DNA of 14,570 nt, from positions 1-14,570 of the forward strand of contig JAFYQA010000054.1 of the NCBI GenBank assembly GCA_017547315.1, read 5' to 3'. Below, one piece after another: positions 7,652-12,530 of this stretch. Position numbers and translations under genes: made by a program. The stretch's first letter is position 1. Every line of letters starts with the position of its first letter. This DNA comes from Roseburia sp. (GTDB lineage: Bacteria > Bacillota_A > Clostridia > Lachnospirales > Lachnospiraceae). The notes under the pieces were generated by a model, which saw nothing but the letters and a program-made list of their open reading frames with translations, was not told the DNA's origin and did no database searches.

Positions 7652-8251
7652 ATGAGTAGAATTGTATTTGCAACAGGTAATGAAGGAAAAATGAGAGAAA
7701 TCCGCGATATTATGTCGGATATGGAGATGGAAGTAGTATCCATGAAGGAAGCTGGAATCAGTGTAGAGGTAGAAGAAAACGGAACAACGTTCGAGGAAAA
7801 CGCAGTTATTAAAGCACAGGCAATTGCAGCAATGACAGATGATATTGTATTAGCAGATGATTCCGGTTTGGAAGTAGATTATTTGAACAAAGAGCCTGGA
7901 ATCTATTCGGCACGTTATATGGGAGAAGATACACCTTATTCAATTAAAAATCAGGCTATTTTAGACCGAATGGACGGGGTTCCAAAAGAAGATCGCAGTG
8001 CGCGTTTCGTATGTGCAATTGCAGCAGTATTGCCAAATAAAGAAGTTATCGTAGTTCGTGAGACGATTGAAGGTTACATCGGATTTGAAATTGCAGGATG
8101 CCATGGTTTTGGTTATGACCCGATTTTTTATACAGATGAATTGGGATGTTCGACAGCGGAGATTCCGGAAGAACAGAAAAATCTTATTAGCCATCGTGGA
8201 AAAGCTTTGCGTGTTATGCGAGAAAAACTTCTTTCACGTGGTGTTAAATAG
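7652..8251 (+). CDS. rdgB: XTP/dITP diphosphatase (RdgB/HAM1 family, 199 aa)
   Basis: Hydrolyses non-canonical purine triphosphates (dITP, XTP, ITP) to the monophosphate and pyrophosphate, keeping deaminated bases out of DNA and RNA; a cytoplasmic homodimer. Family signatures are all visible: substrate-binding FATGNEGKMREI (6-17), TTFEENAVIKA (45-55), LADDSGLEVD (67-76) with the catalytic Asp70 and metal-binding neighbours, PGIYSARY (82-89), base-recognition FGYDPIF (153-159) and SHRGKAL (180-186). Length is exactly that of the family. Start ATG 7652 follows AGAGGTAA. It lies 12 bp after the amidase and 18 bp before a YfcE-type phosphodiesterase; the rdgB-yfcE pair is a common neighbourhood in Bacillota. 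Confidence 0.97.
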   Translation: MSRIVFATGNEGKMREIRDIMSDMEMEVVSMKEAGISVEVEENGTTFEENAVIKAQAIAAMTDDIVLADDSGLEVDYLNKEPGIYSARYMGEDTPYSIKNQAILDRMDGVPKEDRSARFVCAIAAVLPNKEVIVVRETIEGYIGFEIAGCHGFGYDPIFYTDELGCSTAEIPEEQKNLISHRGKALRVMREKLLSRGVK

Positions 8252-8269
8252 GTACAGCGGAGAAATCAT

Positions 8270-8752
8270 ATGAAGGTATTGATTGTTAGCGATACACATG
8301 GAAGACATTACAATCTAGAAGAGATTTTAGAGCGTGAAAAACCGTTGGATTTATTAATTCATCTAGGAGATGCAGAGGGTGCAGAAGATTATATAGAAGT
8401 CATTGCAGAATGTCCGGTGGAAGCAGTGGCAGGAAATAATGACTTTTATACAAATCTGCCAAGAGAGTTAGAAATACAGATTGGGGCTTATAAAGTATTA
8501 ATTACTCACGGACATTATTATTATGTCAACGGGGGGATTGAACATATAAGAAGAGCTGTACTGGAACGTAATATCGATATTGCTATGTTTGGTCATACGC
8601 ACAAACCATTTTTTGAAGAAGATGAAAATGTAATTATTTTAAATCCTGGAAGCATTTCTTTTCCAAGACAGGAAGGAAAAAATCCTTCTTATATGGTTAT
8701 GAATCTGGATGAAGAGGGAAAAGCAAAGTTTTTATTGTGCTATTTGTATTAG
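8270..8752 (+). CDS. yfcE: YfcE/MJ0936-family metallophosphoesterase (160 aa)
   Basis: A small calcineurin-like phosphodiesterase binding two divalent metals, active in vitro on artificial diesters such as bis-pNPP in characterised relatives; the natural substrate is unknown. Metal-ligand motifs occur in order: SDTHG with Asp8 and His10, HLGDAEG with Asp34, AGNNDF with Asn56, ITHGHYY with His80, and MFGHTH with His109 and His111, followed by LNPGSIS. The third motif is GNND where many family members have GNCD or GNHD, a minor variant. Length ~160 aa is typical, with no signal peptide. CGGAGA provides the ribosome-binding site. Last gene of the five-gene block; a long hairpin without a U-tract follows at 8757-8791. 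Confidence 0.94.
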   Translation: MKVLIVSDTHGRHYNLEEILEREKPLDLLIHLGDAEGAEDYIEVIAECPVEAVAGNNDFYTNLPRELEIQIGAYKVLITHGHYYYVNGGIEHIRRAVLERNIDIAMFGHTHKPFFEEDENVIILNPGSISFPRQEGKNPSYMVMNLDEEGKAKFLLCYLY

Positions 8753-8756
8753 GAAT

Positions 8757-8791
8757 GTTTGAATTGTGCATACTTTATGTACAATTCAAAC
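8757..8791. repeat. long near-perfect inverted repeat after yfcE
   Basis: GTTTGAATTGTGCAT (8757-8771) pairs with ATGTACAATTCAAAC (8777-8791) around a 5-nt loop, ACTTT; 14 Watson-Crick pairs plus one G-T. No T-run follows on either strand, so a standard intrinsic terminator is not supported. It may still end or stabilise the yfcE transcript, or be a protein-binding dyad just upstream of the tRNA promoter. Confidence 0.8.
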
Positions 8792-8828
8792 AAATACGAA
8801 GAAAAACGAAAAAACATTAAAAAAAGTG

Positions 8829-8857
8829 TTGACATTATAGGTGCGATGTAATATAAT
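8829..8857 (+). promoter_or_regulatory. perfect consensus sigma-A promoter of the six-tRNA operon
   Basis: TTGACA (8829-8834), exactly 17 bp, TATAAT (8852-8857). The predicted transcript starts about 8864, some 35 nt before tRNA-Pro. The short leader can form TTTCGTGT (8861-8868) paired with ACACGAAA (8879-8886). Confidence 0.93.
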
Positions 8858-8898
8858 AATTTTCGTGTTAAGCAAACGACACGAAAAACAAAATCCTT

Positions 8899-8973
8899 CG
8901 GGGTGTGGCTCAGCTTGGCTAGAGCGCCTGGTTTGGGACCAGGAGGTCGCAGGTTCGAATCCTGTCACCCCGA
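8899..8973 (+). tRNA. tRNA-Pro(TGG)
   Basis: Acceptor CGGGGTG (8899-8905) pairs with CACCCCG (8966-8972), discriminator A8973. Anticodon stem CCTGG/CCAGG encloses TTTGGGA with anticodon TGG at 8934-8936. T-arm GCAGG-TTCGAAT-CCTGT. No encoded CCA. First tRNA of the operon; 6 bp separate it from tRNA-Gly. Confidence 0.97.
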
Positions 8974-8979
8974 CTTCAT

Positions 8980-9050
8980 GCGGGTGTAGTTCAATGGTAG
9001 AACACCAGCCTTCCAAGCTGGATACGTGGGTTCGATTCCCATCACCCGCT
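8980..9050 (+). tRNA. tRNA-Gly(TCC)
   Basis: Acceptor GCGGGTG (8980-8986) pairs with CACCCGC (9043-9049), discriminator T9050. Anticodon stem CCAGC/GCTGG encloses CTTCCAA with anticodon TCC at 9012-9014. T-arm GTGGG-TTCGATT-CCCAT. No encoded CCA. Confidence 0.97.
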
Positions 9051-9077
9051 TTTCATTTGCCAATAGGCGGATGCAAT

Positions 9078-9151
<74 letters not shown>

Positions 9152-9202
9152 TTAAGTTCTTAAGTGACTTGATGTGAGGTCGGTTGCTAAAGAAACTTAT
9201 AT

Positions 9203-9277
9203 GGTGGGTATGGCGCAGTTGGTTAGCGCGCCAGATTGTGGCTCTGGAGGCCGAGGGTTCGAGTCCCTCTATCCACC
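9203..9277 (+). tRNA. tRNA-His(GTG)
   Basis: Acceptor GTGGGTA (9204-9210) pairs with TATCCAC (9270-9276). The His-specific extra G-1 is encoded at 9203 opposite discriminator C9277. Anticodon stem CCAGA/TCTGG encloses TTGTGGC with anticodon GTG at 9238-9240. T-arm GAGGG-TTCGAGT-CCCTC. No encoded CCA. Confidence 0.97.
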
Positions 9278-9378
9278 CTAGTTGCAAGTGCAACAATTGT
9301 TTGAGCGAGTAGTGATTAAGATGCTTGCAGGAACATACGAGGAGCACCGCGACAACACGAGATATTATCTCGAAATGT

Positions 9379-9450
9379 TGGGCTATCGCCAAGCGGTAAG
9401 GCACTGGATTTTGATTCCAGCATTCGTAGGTTCGAATCCTACTAGCCCAG
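9379..9450 (+). tRNA. tRNA-Gln(TTG)
   Basis: Acceptor TGGGCTA (9379-9385) pairs with TAGCCCA (9443-9449), discriminator G9450. Anticodon stem CTGGA/TCCAG encloses TTTTGAT with anticodon TTG at 9411-9413. T-arm GTAGG-TTCGAAT-CCTAC. The T1-A72 first pair is typical of tRNA-Gln. A 101-bp spacer separates it from tRNA-His. Confidence 0.97.
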
Positions 9451-9469
9451 CTTAAACAAAAGAATATAT

Positions 9470-9542
9470 GGGATATTAGCTCAGTCGGTAGAGCACTTGA
9501 CTTTTAATCAAGTTGTCCGGGGTTCGAATCCCCGATGTCTCA
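9470..9542 (+). tRNA. tRNA-Lys(TTT)
   Basis: Acceptor GGGATAT (9470-9476) pairs with ATGTCTC (9535-9541) with G-T pairs, discriminator A9542. Anticodon stem CTTGA/TCAAG encloses CTTTTAA with anticodon TTT at 9503-9505. T-arm CGGGG-TTCGAAT-CCCCG. Its last bases overlap the outermost bases of the terminator palindrome. Last gene of the operon. Confidence 0.97.
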
Positions 9543-9590
9543 TGCAAAAAAAGAACATCACAGTTTACTGTGGTGTTCTTTTTTTGCATG
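9541..9590. terminator. bidirectional intrinsic terminator of the tRNA operon
   Basis: A 50-bp palindrome: stem AAGAACATCACAG/CTGTGGTGTTCTT with one T-G pair, loop TTTA (9564-9567), flanked by an A-run (9546-9552) and a matching T-run (9579-9585) and by CATGC/GCATG ends. On the plus strand it ends the tRNA operon; on the minus strand it would stop transcripts coming from the structured element to the right. Confidence 0.93.
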
Positions 9591-9602
9591 AAATATCGGG
9601 GA

Positions 9603-9797
9603 TTTCTTAAACCCCCTAGACAATCCGGGGGCGAACCTGAGCGTAGCTACGAGAAGAGTAGACACACAAGAAGAGCCAGCTCCTGTGCTTGCACAAGGGA
9701 CTAGCTCTTCTTGTGTGGATATTCGGCGACAGCCGGACAACGAAAGAAGCATTGCTTCTTGAGTGGCTTCTCGTAGCAAGCGGGGATGGTTAAGAAA
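9603..9797. ncRNA. candidate multibranched structured RNA (or palindromic mobile remnant)
   Basis: Nested inverted repeats enclose each other. P1: TTTCTTAA 9603-9610 with TTAAGAAA 9790-9797. P2: GCTACGAGAAG 9646-9656 with CTTCTCGTAGC 9767-9777 (11 bp perfect). Inside P2 are three helices: P3 ACACAAGAAGAGC 9664-9676 with GCTCTTCTTGTGT 9704-9716 (13 bp perfect, imperfect extension inside); P4 CGGC-GACA-GCCG 9724-9735; P5 AAGAAGC-ATT-GCTTCTT 9744-9760. A CCCCC/GGGGG hairpin (9612-9631) lies between P1 and P2. Unpaired segments are A-rich on the plus strand, which favours a plus-strand RNA. However, a terminator lies directly upstream on that strand, whereas on the minus strand a weak promoter (TTGTTC-N17-TATAAC, 9829-9834 and 9806-9811) and the 9541-9590 terminator would frame it neatly. 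Strand is therefore left open. The size and complexity recall orphan clostridial RNAs such as raiA, but I cannot confirm a match. I see no coding frame. Confidence 0.55.
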
Positions 9798-9929
9798 CTT
9801 TCTTGAGTTATATAACTATACTATAATATGAACAAATTTGGATTTGTGGAGATGTTGCTACTTTGCATGCTTTAAACTGCTTCTTCTGGAAATGTTTTAT
9901 TTCAAAATATTTTAGAAGTTTCTCATTTT
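9798..9929. other. AT-rich gap between the structured element and the dyad array
   Basis: No gene seen. It contains TATAAT (9822-9827), without a good -35 at proper distance on the plus strand, and a small hairpin ACAAAT-TTGG-ATTTGT (9832-9847). Nothing else is interpretable. Confidence 0.5.
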
Positions 9930-9982
9930 AAGCTGGAACATTTTTCTTCACCTCCCGCCTGTATTGTATTTTCTTTATTTTC

Positions 9983-10276
9983 GTCGGTCTATAATTTATA
10001 CCTTCACCCGACTTATTACTTATCTTTCCCATATAGTCGGGTGGTATTTAGGAAAGTTCACCGACTATTCTAAGAATTTGTGTTTTTTGTCGGTCGCAAA
10101 TTTCTCTATATACCAGACTATTTTATAATTTTTTATGTTTAGTCGGTTACATATTTTTTTATCATCCGACTACTCTTTTGATTTTTCGAAAGAGTCGGGG
10201 CACATCATAAAATGCTCCCCGACTAAACTTGACAATTTATAAGCCAGTCGGGCGGACACTAAAAATCGAGCCCGAC
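9983..10276. repeat. periodic array of six GTCGG-N20-CCGAC dyads, 53-bp period
   Basis: Left arms GTCGG start at 9983, 10036, 10089, 10142, 10194 and 10247 (steps 53, 53, 53, 52, 53). Right arms CCGAC start at 10008, 10061, 10114 (CAGAC), 10166, 10219 and 10272. Every unit is 30 bp (29 for the fourth) and every spacer exactly 23 bp. Interiors differ from unit to unit; spacers start with T (mostly TA) and are T-rich. In four units (2, 4, 5, 6) flanking A/T or inner G/C bases extend the arms to 7-8 bp. Degenerate copies continue in phase: CCGCC at 9955 (left) and GTCTGG at 10300 (right). Unit 6 is followed by ATTTTT and could act as a terminator. No known repeat class (CRISPR, iteron, attC, REP) fits well. 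See findings. Confidence 0.85.
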
Positions 10277-10354
10277 TATTTTTAACTTTTTAGGAATTAG
10301 TCTGGCTACGCACCAGAAATTGCTGAAAAAGATCTCCCAAAATCCCAATTTTAT

Positions 10355-10359
10355 GGAGG
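10355..10359 (+). promoter_or_regulatory. strong ribosome-binding site before a 23-codon frame
   Basis: GGAGG 5 bp before ATG 10365. This is a better site than that of the following DUF6512-like gene and is the main reason for listing the short frame. Confidence 0.55.
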
Positions 10360-10364
10360 TAAGC

Positions 10365-10436
10365 ATGAAAAAACGACTATTAATTATGGGTGATTTAGAG
10401 ACAGGCAGAGAAGTATTGGATGTGCAAGGTTTGTAA
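10365..10436 (+). CDS. possible 23-aa peptide or gene remnant
   Basis: An ATG with a good GGAGG site opens a short frame, MKKRLLIMGDLETGREVL... ending DVQGL and a TAA. The start (two Lys, then a hydrophobic strand LLIMGD) looks like the first beta-strand of a normal cytoplasmic protein rather than an attenuator leader, so a truncated gene remnant is as likely as a functional small peptide. It lies 60-130 bp after the dyad array and 72 bp before the DUF6512-like gene, with no shared frame. I do not recognise it. Confidence 0.35.
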   Translation: MKKRLLIMGDLETGREVLDVQGL

Positions 10437-10455
10437 GCGGTAATAGAAGAATGAA

Positions 10456-10484
10456 TTGAGGAAAAACGAGTATACTTGTATATA
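10456..10484 (+). promoter_or_regulatory. weak candidate sigma-A promoter for the DUF6512-like gene
   Basis: TTGAGG (10456-10461), 17 bp, TATATA (10479-10484). The predicted start is about 10491, leaving a short leader before ATG 10509. Both hexamers deviate from consensus, so this is tentative. Confidence 0.35.
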
Positions 10485-10508
10485 GAATGATGGTTGGGGT
10501 AGTATATT

Positions 10509-11048
10509 ATGAAAAAATCAATTTTCTATTGGCAGGTAGCAGGAACTCTTTTTACAATAGTGCTTGGTGTATTGCTTCATTTTCTGTTCGATATGACGAA
10601 TCAAAATGTGATTGTGGCGTTGTTTGCTGCGGTGAATGAGTCGATTTGGGAACATTTGAAGTTGCTGTTTTATCCGATGTTTTTATTTGCGATCATCGAA
10701 AGTAAATTTTTTGAACAGGAGTATGAACAGTTCTGGTGCGTGAAGTGGAAAGGAATTCTTTTGGGACTGTTATTAATACCAGTGTTTTATTACACGTATA
10801 CAGGTGCGCTGGGAGTGTCGGCAGACTGGGTCAACATTGCTAACTATGTGGTTAGTGTTGGAATTGTATTTTTGGTAGAGATAAGAATGTTTCGAAAAGG
10901 CAGACCATGTATTTTGAATTCGGAGGCAGCAATTGTTGTGTTATGTATGATAGCGATTGTGTTCTCGGTGTTTACTTTTGCAACACCGAAACTTCCGATT
11001 TTTAAAGACCCAATTATGGGGACATATGGATTCTTTGAACTAAAATAG
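10509..11048 (+). CDS. integral membrane protein, DUF6512-like (179 aa)
   Basis: A small polytopic membrane protein with about five hydrophobic segments: ~8-28, ~50-66 (LLFYPMFLFAII), ~83-101 (ILLGLLLIPVFYYTYTGAL), ~107-125 and ~140-158. The stretch HFLFDMTNQNVIVALFAAVNESIWEHLKLLF (split: HFLFDMT at 24-30; VNESIWEHLKL at 42-52) is the recognisable signature of a conserved clostridial family that I know as DUF6512; the acidic and His residues in NESxWEH next to a membrane segment are the likely functional site. Function is unknown. The ribosome-binding site is weak (TGGGGT). It ends at a terminator and does not appear to share an operon with neighbours. Confidence 0.82.
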   Translation: MKKSIFYWQVAGTLFTIVLGVLLHFLFDMTNQNVIVALFAAVNESIWEHLKLLFYPMFLFAIIESKFFEQEYEQFWCVKWKGILLGLLLIPVFYYTYTGALGVSADWVNIANYVVSVGIVFLVEIRMFRKGRPCILNSEAAIVVLCMIAIVFSVFTFATPKLPIFKDPIMGTYGFFELK

Positions 11049-11074
11049 GGCAGCCGCGATTGCGGTTGCCCTTT
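11048..11074. terminator. bidirectional terminator between convergent genes
   Basis: GGGCAGCCGC (11048-11057), loop GATT, GCGGTTGCCC (11062-11071), 10 bp with one G-T pair, followed by TTTCTGTCTT. On the minus strand the stem is followed by CTATTTTAG. It separates the DUF6512-like gene from the convergent yjfB-like gene. Confidence 0.85.
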
Positions 11075-11084
11075 CTGTCTTCAT

Positions 11085-11297
11085 CTAAATACGAATATCG
11101 ATGTTGCCACCGAGATGAGGGTTAACGGATTGTTCCATCATTTTCATCATCTGTGCATTTAATTGTTCGTTTAATTCCATTGTCATATCAAGCATTGCAA
11201 CGCTTACTACTTCTGGTAATGATACAGGACTTGTAGAGGTGCCGATGTTATAAGATGATACAGCACTTAATGCAGAACTTACATTAGCAATATCCAT
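11085..11297 (-). CDS. YjfB-like putative motility protein (70 aa)
   Basis: A small protein of the YjfB family (Pfam 'putative motility protein'), a group under the flagellar regulon in Bacillus; the molecular role is unknown. It begins MDIANVSSALSAVSSYNIGT, has a Met-rich helix VAMLDMTMELNEQLNAQMM (34-51 region) and ends with the family-typical GGNIDIRI. No membrane segment or signal. The start is fixed by GGAGG on the minus strand (plus-strand CCTCC, 11302-11306) 4 bp before ATG 11295-11297; the longer open frame reaching to 11576 has no ribosome-binding site and a non-protein-like composition. It stands alone, convergent with the DUF6512-like gene and divergent from traX. I found no convincing sigma-D promoter upstream. 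Other flagellar genes are absent from the window. Confidence 0.85.
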   Translation of the reverse strand: MDIANVSSALSAVSSYNIGTSTSPVSLPEVVSVAMLDMTMELNEQLNAQMMKMMEQSVNPHLGGNIDIRI

Positions 11298-11301
11298 AAA
11301 G

Positions 11302-11306
11302 CCTCC
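11302..11306 (-). promoter_or_regulatory. ribosome-binding site that fixes the yjfB-like start
   Basis: Minus-strand GGAGG, 4 bp before the ATG at 11297-11295. It shortens the open reading frame from 163 to 70 codons. Confidence 0.85.
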
Positions 11307-11449
11307 TTGTTTTCCAAGAAAAATGCGACTGCCCCAAAAGCTAAAACTTTTGCAGGAGCAGAGGATTTTGATGTCTTGTGTTTTGTAATCGAATTTCCGT
11401 ATGTTTATTATGACATCTTTTGTGGATAAATGCAATGAAATATTTTTTC

Positions 11450-11477
11450 TTGTGGAATAGGGAAGAAGTGTTATAAT
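11450..11477 (+). promoter_or_regulatory. candidate extended -10 promoter of the TraX-family gene
   Basis: TATAAT (11472-11477) preceded by TGT (11469-11471), an extended -10 element, with a weak -35 TTGTGG (11450-11455) at 16 bp. It lies about 45 bp before the start codon. Confidence 0.6.
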
Positions 11478-11523
11478 TTTGAATATAGGTTTTGTGTGAA
11501 GAATAATTGTGAAATGAGGGATT

Positions 11524-12267
11524 TTGTTGAAGAAAAAGGTTTGTATTGAAACGACATCAATGTCGCTGCATATCATGGCGATGGTTTTTATGCTGTGTGA
11601 CCATCTGTGGGCGACGGTGGTGCCAGGGAATGACTGGCTGACTTGCGTGGGGCGTGTAGCATATCCGATTTTTGCATTTATGATTGTGGAAGGATATTTT
11701 CATACGCATAATTTGAAAAAATATGTGATGCGCTTATTGACGTGGGCGGTGATTTCGGAGATACCGTTTAATCTGGTGATGGGAAGTAGATTGTTCTATC
11801 CAATTCATCAGAATGTGTTGTGGACGTTTTTGATTGGTATTTTGTGTATTTATATAAATGAACGGGCGAAGGAAAAAGGCGGCGTGGTACGACGTGTGCT
11901 CGTAGGTGGAGCGTCGATTGTACTTTCTTTTGTTCTGGGACTGGTAGGTTTCGTAGATTATAATTATGCCGGAGTGCTGATGGTGCTTGTCTTTTATTTT
12001 TTTAGAGGGCAAAAGTGGTGGTATTTTCTCGGACAAGTGTTATTACTATGGTATATCAATGTGGAAATGTTGAGTGGCTACGCTTATGAGGTGCAGTTGT
12101 TTGGGGAGACACGGTTTATTGTGCGGCAGGGATTTGCACTTTTGGCATTGATACCAATTTGGTTGTATCGTGGAAAACAGGGGCCACATAATAAGGCATT
12201 GCAGTACTTTTATTATGCATTTTATCCAGCGCACTTGTTGGTGCTGGCGTTGGTGCGGATGGTGTAG
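11524..12267 (+). CDS. TraX-family integral membrane protein (247 aa)
   Basis: A polytopic membrane protein of the TraX family. F-plasmid TraX is linked to N-acetylation of pilin; chromosomal Bacillota members are of unknown function and probably membrane acyltransferase-like. Visible signatures are the N-terminal SLHIMAMVFMLCDHLW (14-29) with the conserved Asp-His, GRVAYPIFAFMIVEGYFHT (43-61) followed by a basic loop, YNYAGVLMVLVFYFF, and the C-terminal FYYAFYPAHLLVLALV. About eight hydrophobic segments. The start is TTG: two tandem TTG codons (11524 and 11527) follow TGAGGG (11515-11520); spacing favours the second, giving one residue fewer. No ATG is close enough without losing the first membrane segment. 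It is 9 bp from the TIGR04076 gene. No conjugation genes are present. Confidence 0.87.
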   Translation: MLKKKVCIETTSMSLHIMAMVFMLCDHLWATVVPGNDWLTCVGRVAYPIFAFMIVEGYFHTHNLKKYVMRLLTWAVISEIPFNLVMGSRLFYPIHQNVLWTFLIGILCIYINERAKEKGGVVRRVLVGGASIVLSFVLGLVGFVDYNYAGVLMVLVFYFFRGQKWWYFLGQVLLLWYINVEMLSGYAYEVQLFGETRFIVRQGFALLALIPIWLYRGKQGPHNKALQYFYYAFYPAHLLVLALVRMV

Positions 12268-12276
12268 GGAGAAATT

Positions 12277-12528
12277 ATGGCAAAGGTGAAATTGATGATT
12301 ACAGAAAGTAATTGCAGAAGTGGTTATTTTAAAAGTGGTGAAGAATTTATTGTAGAAGATTTGTGCCCGCCGCTATGTCATGAGCTTTGGAACCAGATTT
12401 ATCCGTATGTGTTTGCACTACAGAATGGTGCGAACTTGGATTATGGGAATGAGAAAGCGCAGCAGTTTGATGCCAAGTGTCCGGATGGTGGCAGAGTTAG
12501 TGTGCATGGTGAGGTTGTAGAGGAGTAG
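12277..12528 (+). CDS. TIGR04076 family protein (83 aa)
   Basis: A small cytoplasmic protein of the uncharacterised TIGR04076 family. Visible features are the N-terminal KVKLMITES strand, FKSGEEFIVED (the 'GDxF' block), LCPPLCHELWNQIYPYVFALQNGA (around residues 29-52, with the family's Leu-Cys-Pro and the YP-x(4)-L-x-x-G pattern) and CPDGGRVSVHGEV near the C-terminus. Four Cys at positions 13, 29, 34 and 68 could bind metal; no function is known. It follows the TraX gene by 9 bp and precedes the acetyltransferase by 2 bp, with a good AGGGAGA site, so the three are probably co-transcribed. Confidence 0.85.
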   Translation: MAKVKLMITESNCRSGYFKSGEEFIVEDLCPPLCHELWNQIYPYVFALQNGANLDYGNEKAQQFDAKCPDGGRVSVHGEVVEE

Positions 12529-12530
12529 AG

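Noticed and set aside
8058..8273. 71-codon plus-strand frame inside rdgB
   Set aside because: A shifted-frame shadow of the well-supported rdgB gene.
9513..9779. 63-codon plus-strand and 73-codon minus-strand frames over the terminator and the structured element
   Set aside because: They run through tRNA-Lys, the terminator palindrome and the nested helices, have no ribosome-binding site and show low-complexity composition.
9603..9797. Group II intron fragment, 6S RNA or SRP RNA
   Set aside because: No domain V-like hairpin, no long single rod with a central bubble as in 6S, and no SRP tetraloop motif are visible.
9983..10276. CRISPR array
   Set aside because: Regular spacing invites the idea, but there is no repeat longer than 5-8 bp, each unit is an inverted pair of short arms, and no cas gene is present.
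9983..10276. Integron attC sites or plasmid iterons
   Set aside because: The core GTTRRRY/RYYYAAC of attC and an integrase are absent, there are no gene cassettes between units, and there is no replication initiator or DnaA-box cluster nearby.
11307..11480. Sigma-D (flagellar) promoter for the yjfB-like gene
   Set aside because: The best minus-strand candidate, TAAA near 11405 followed by TCGATTAC, has wrong spacing (about 11 instead of 15) and a poor -10.
11298..11576. N-terminal extension of the yjfB-like frame to 163 aa
   Set aside because: It lacks a ribosome-binding site, its composition is not protein-like, and it would overlap the start of the divergent traX gene; the internal ATG with GGAGG is a far better start.
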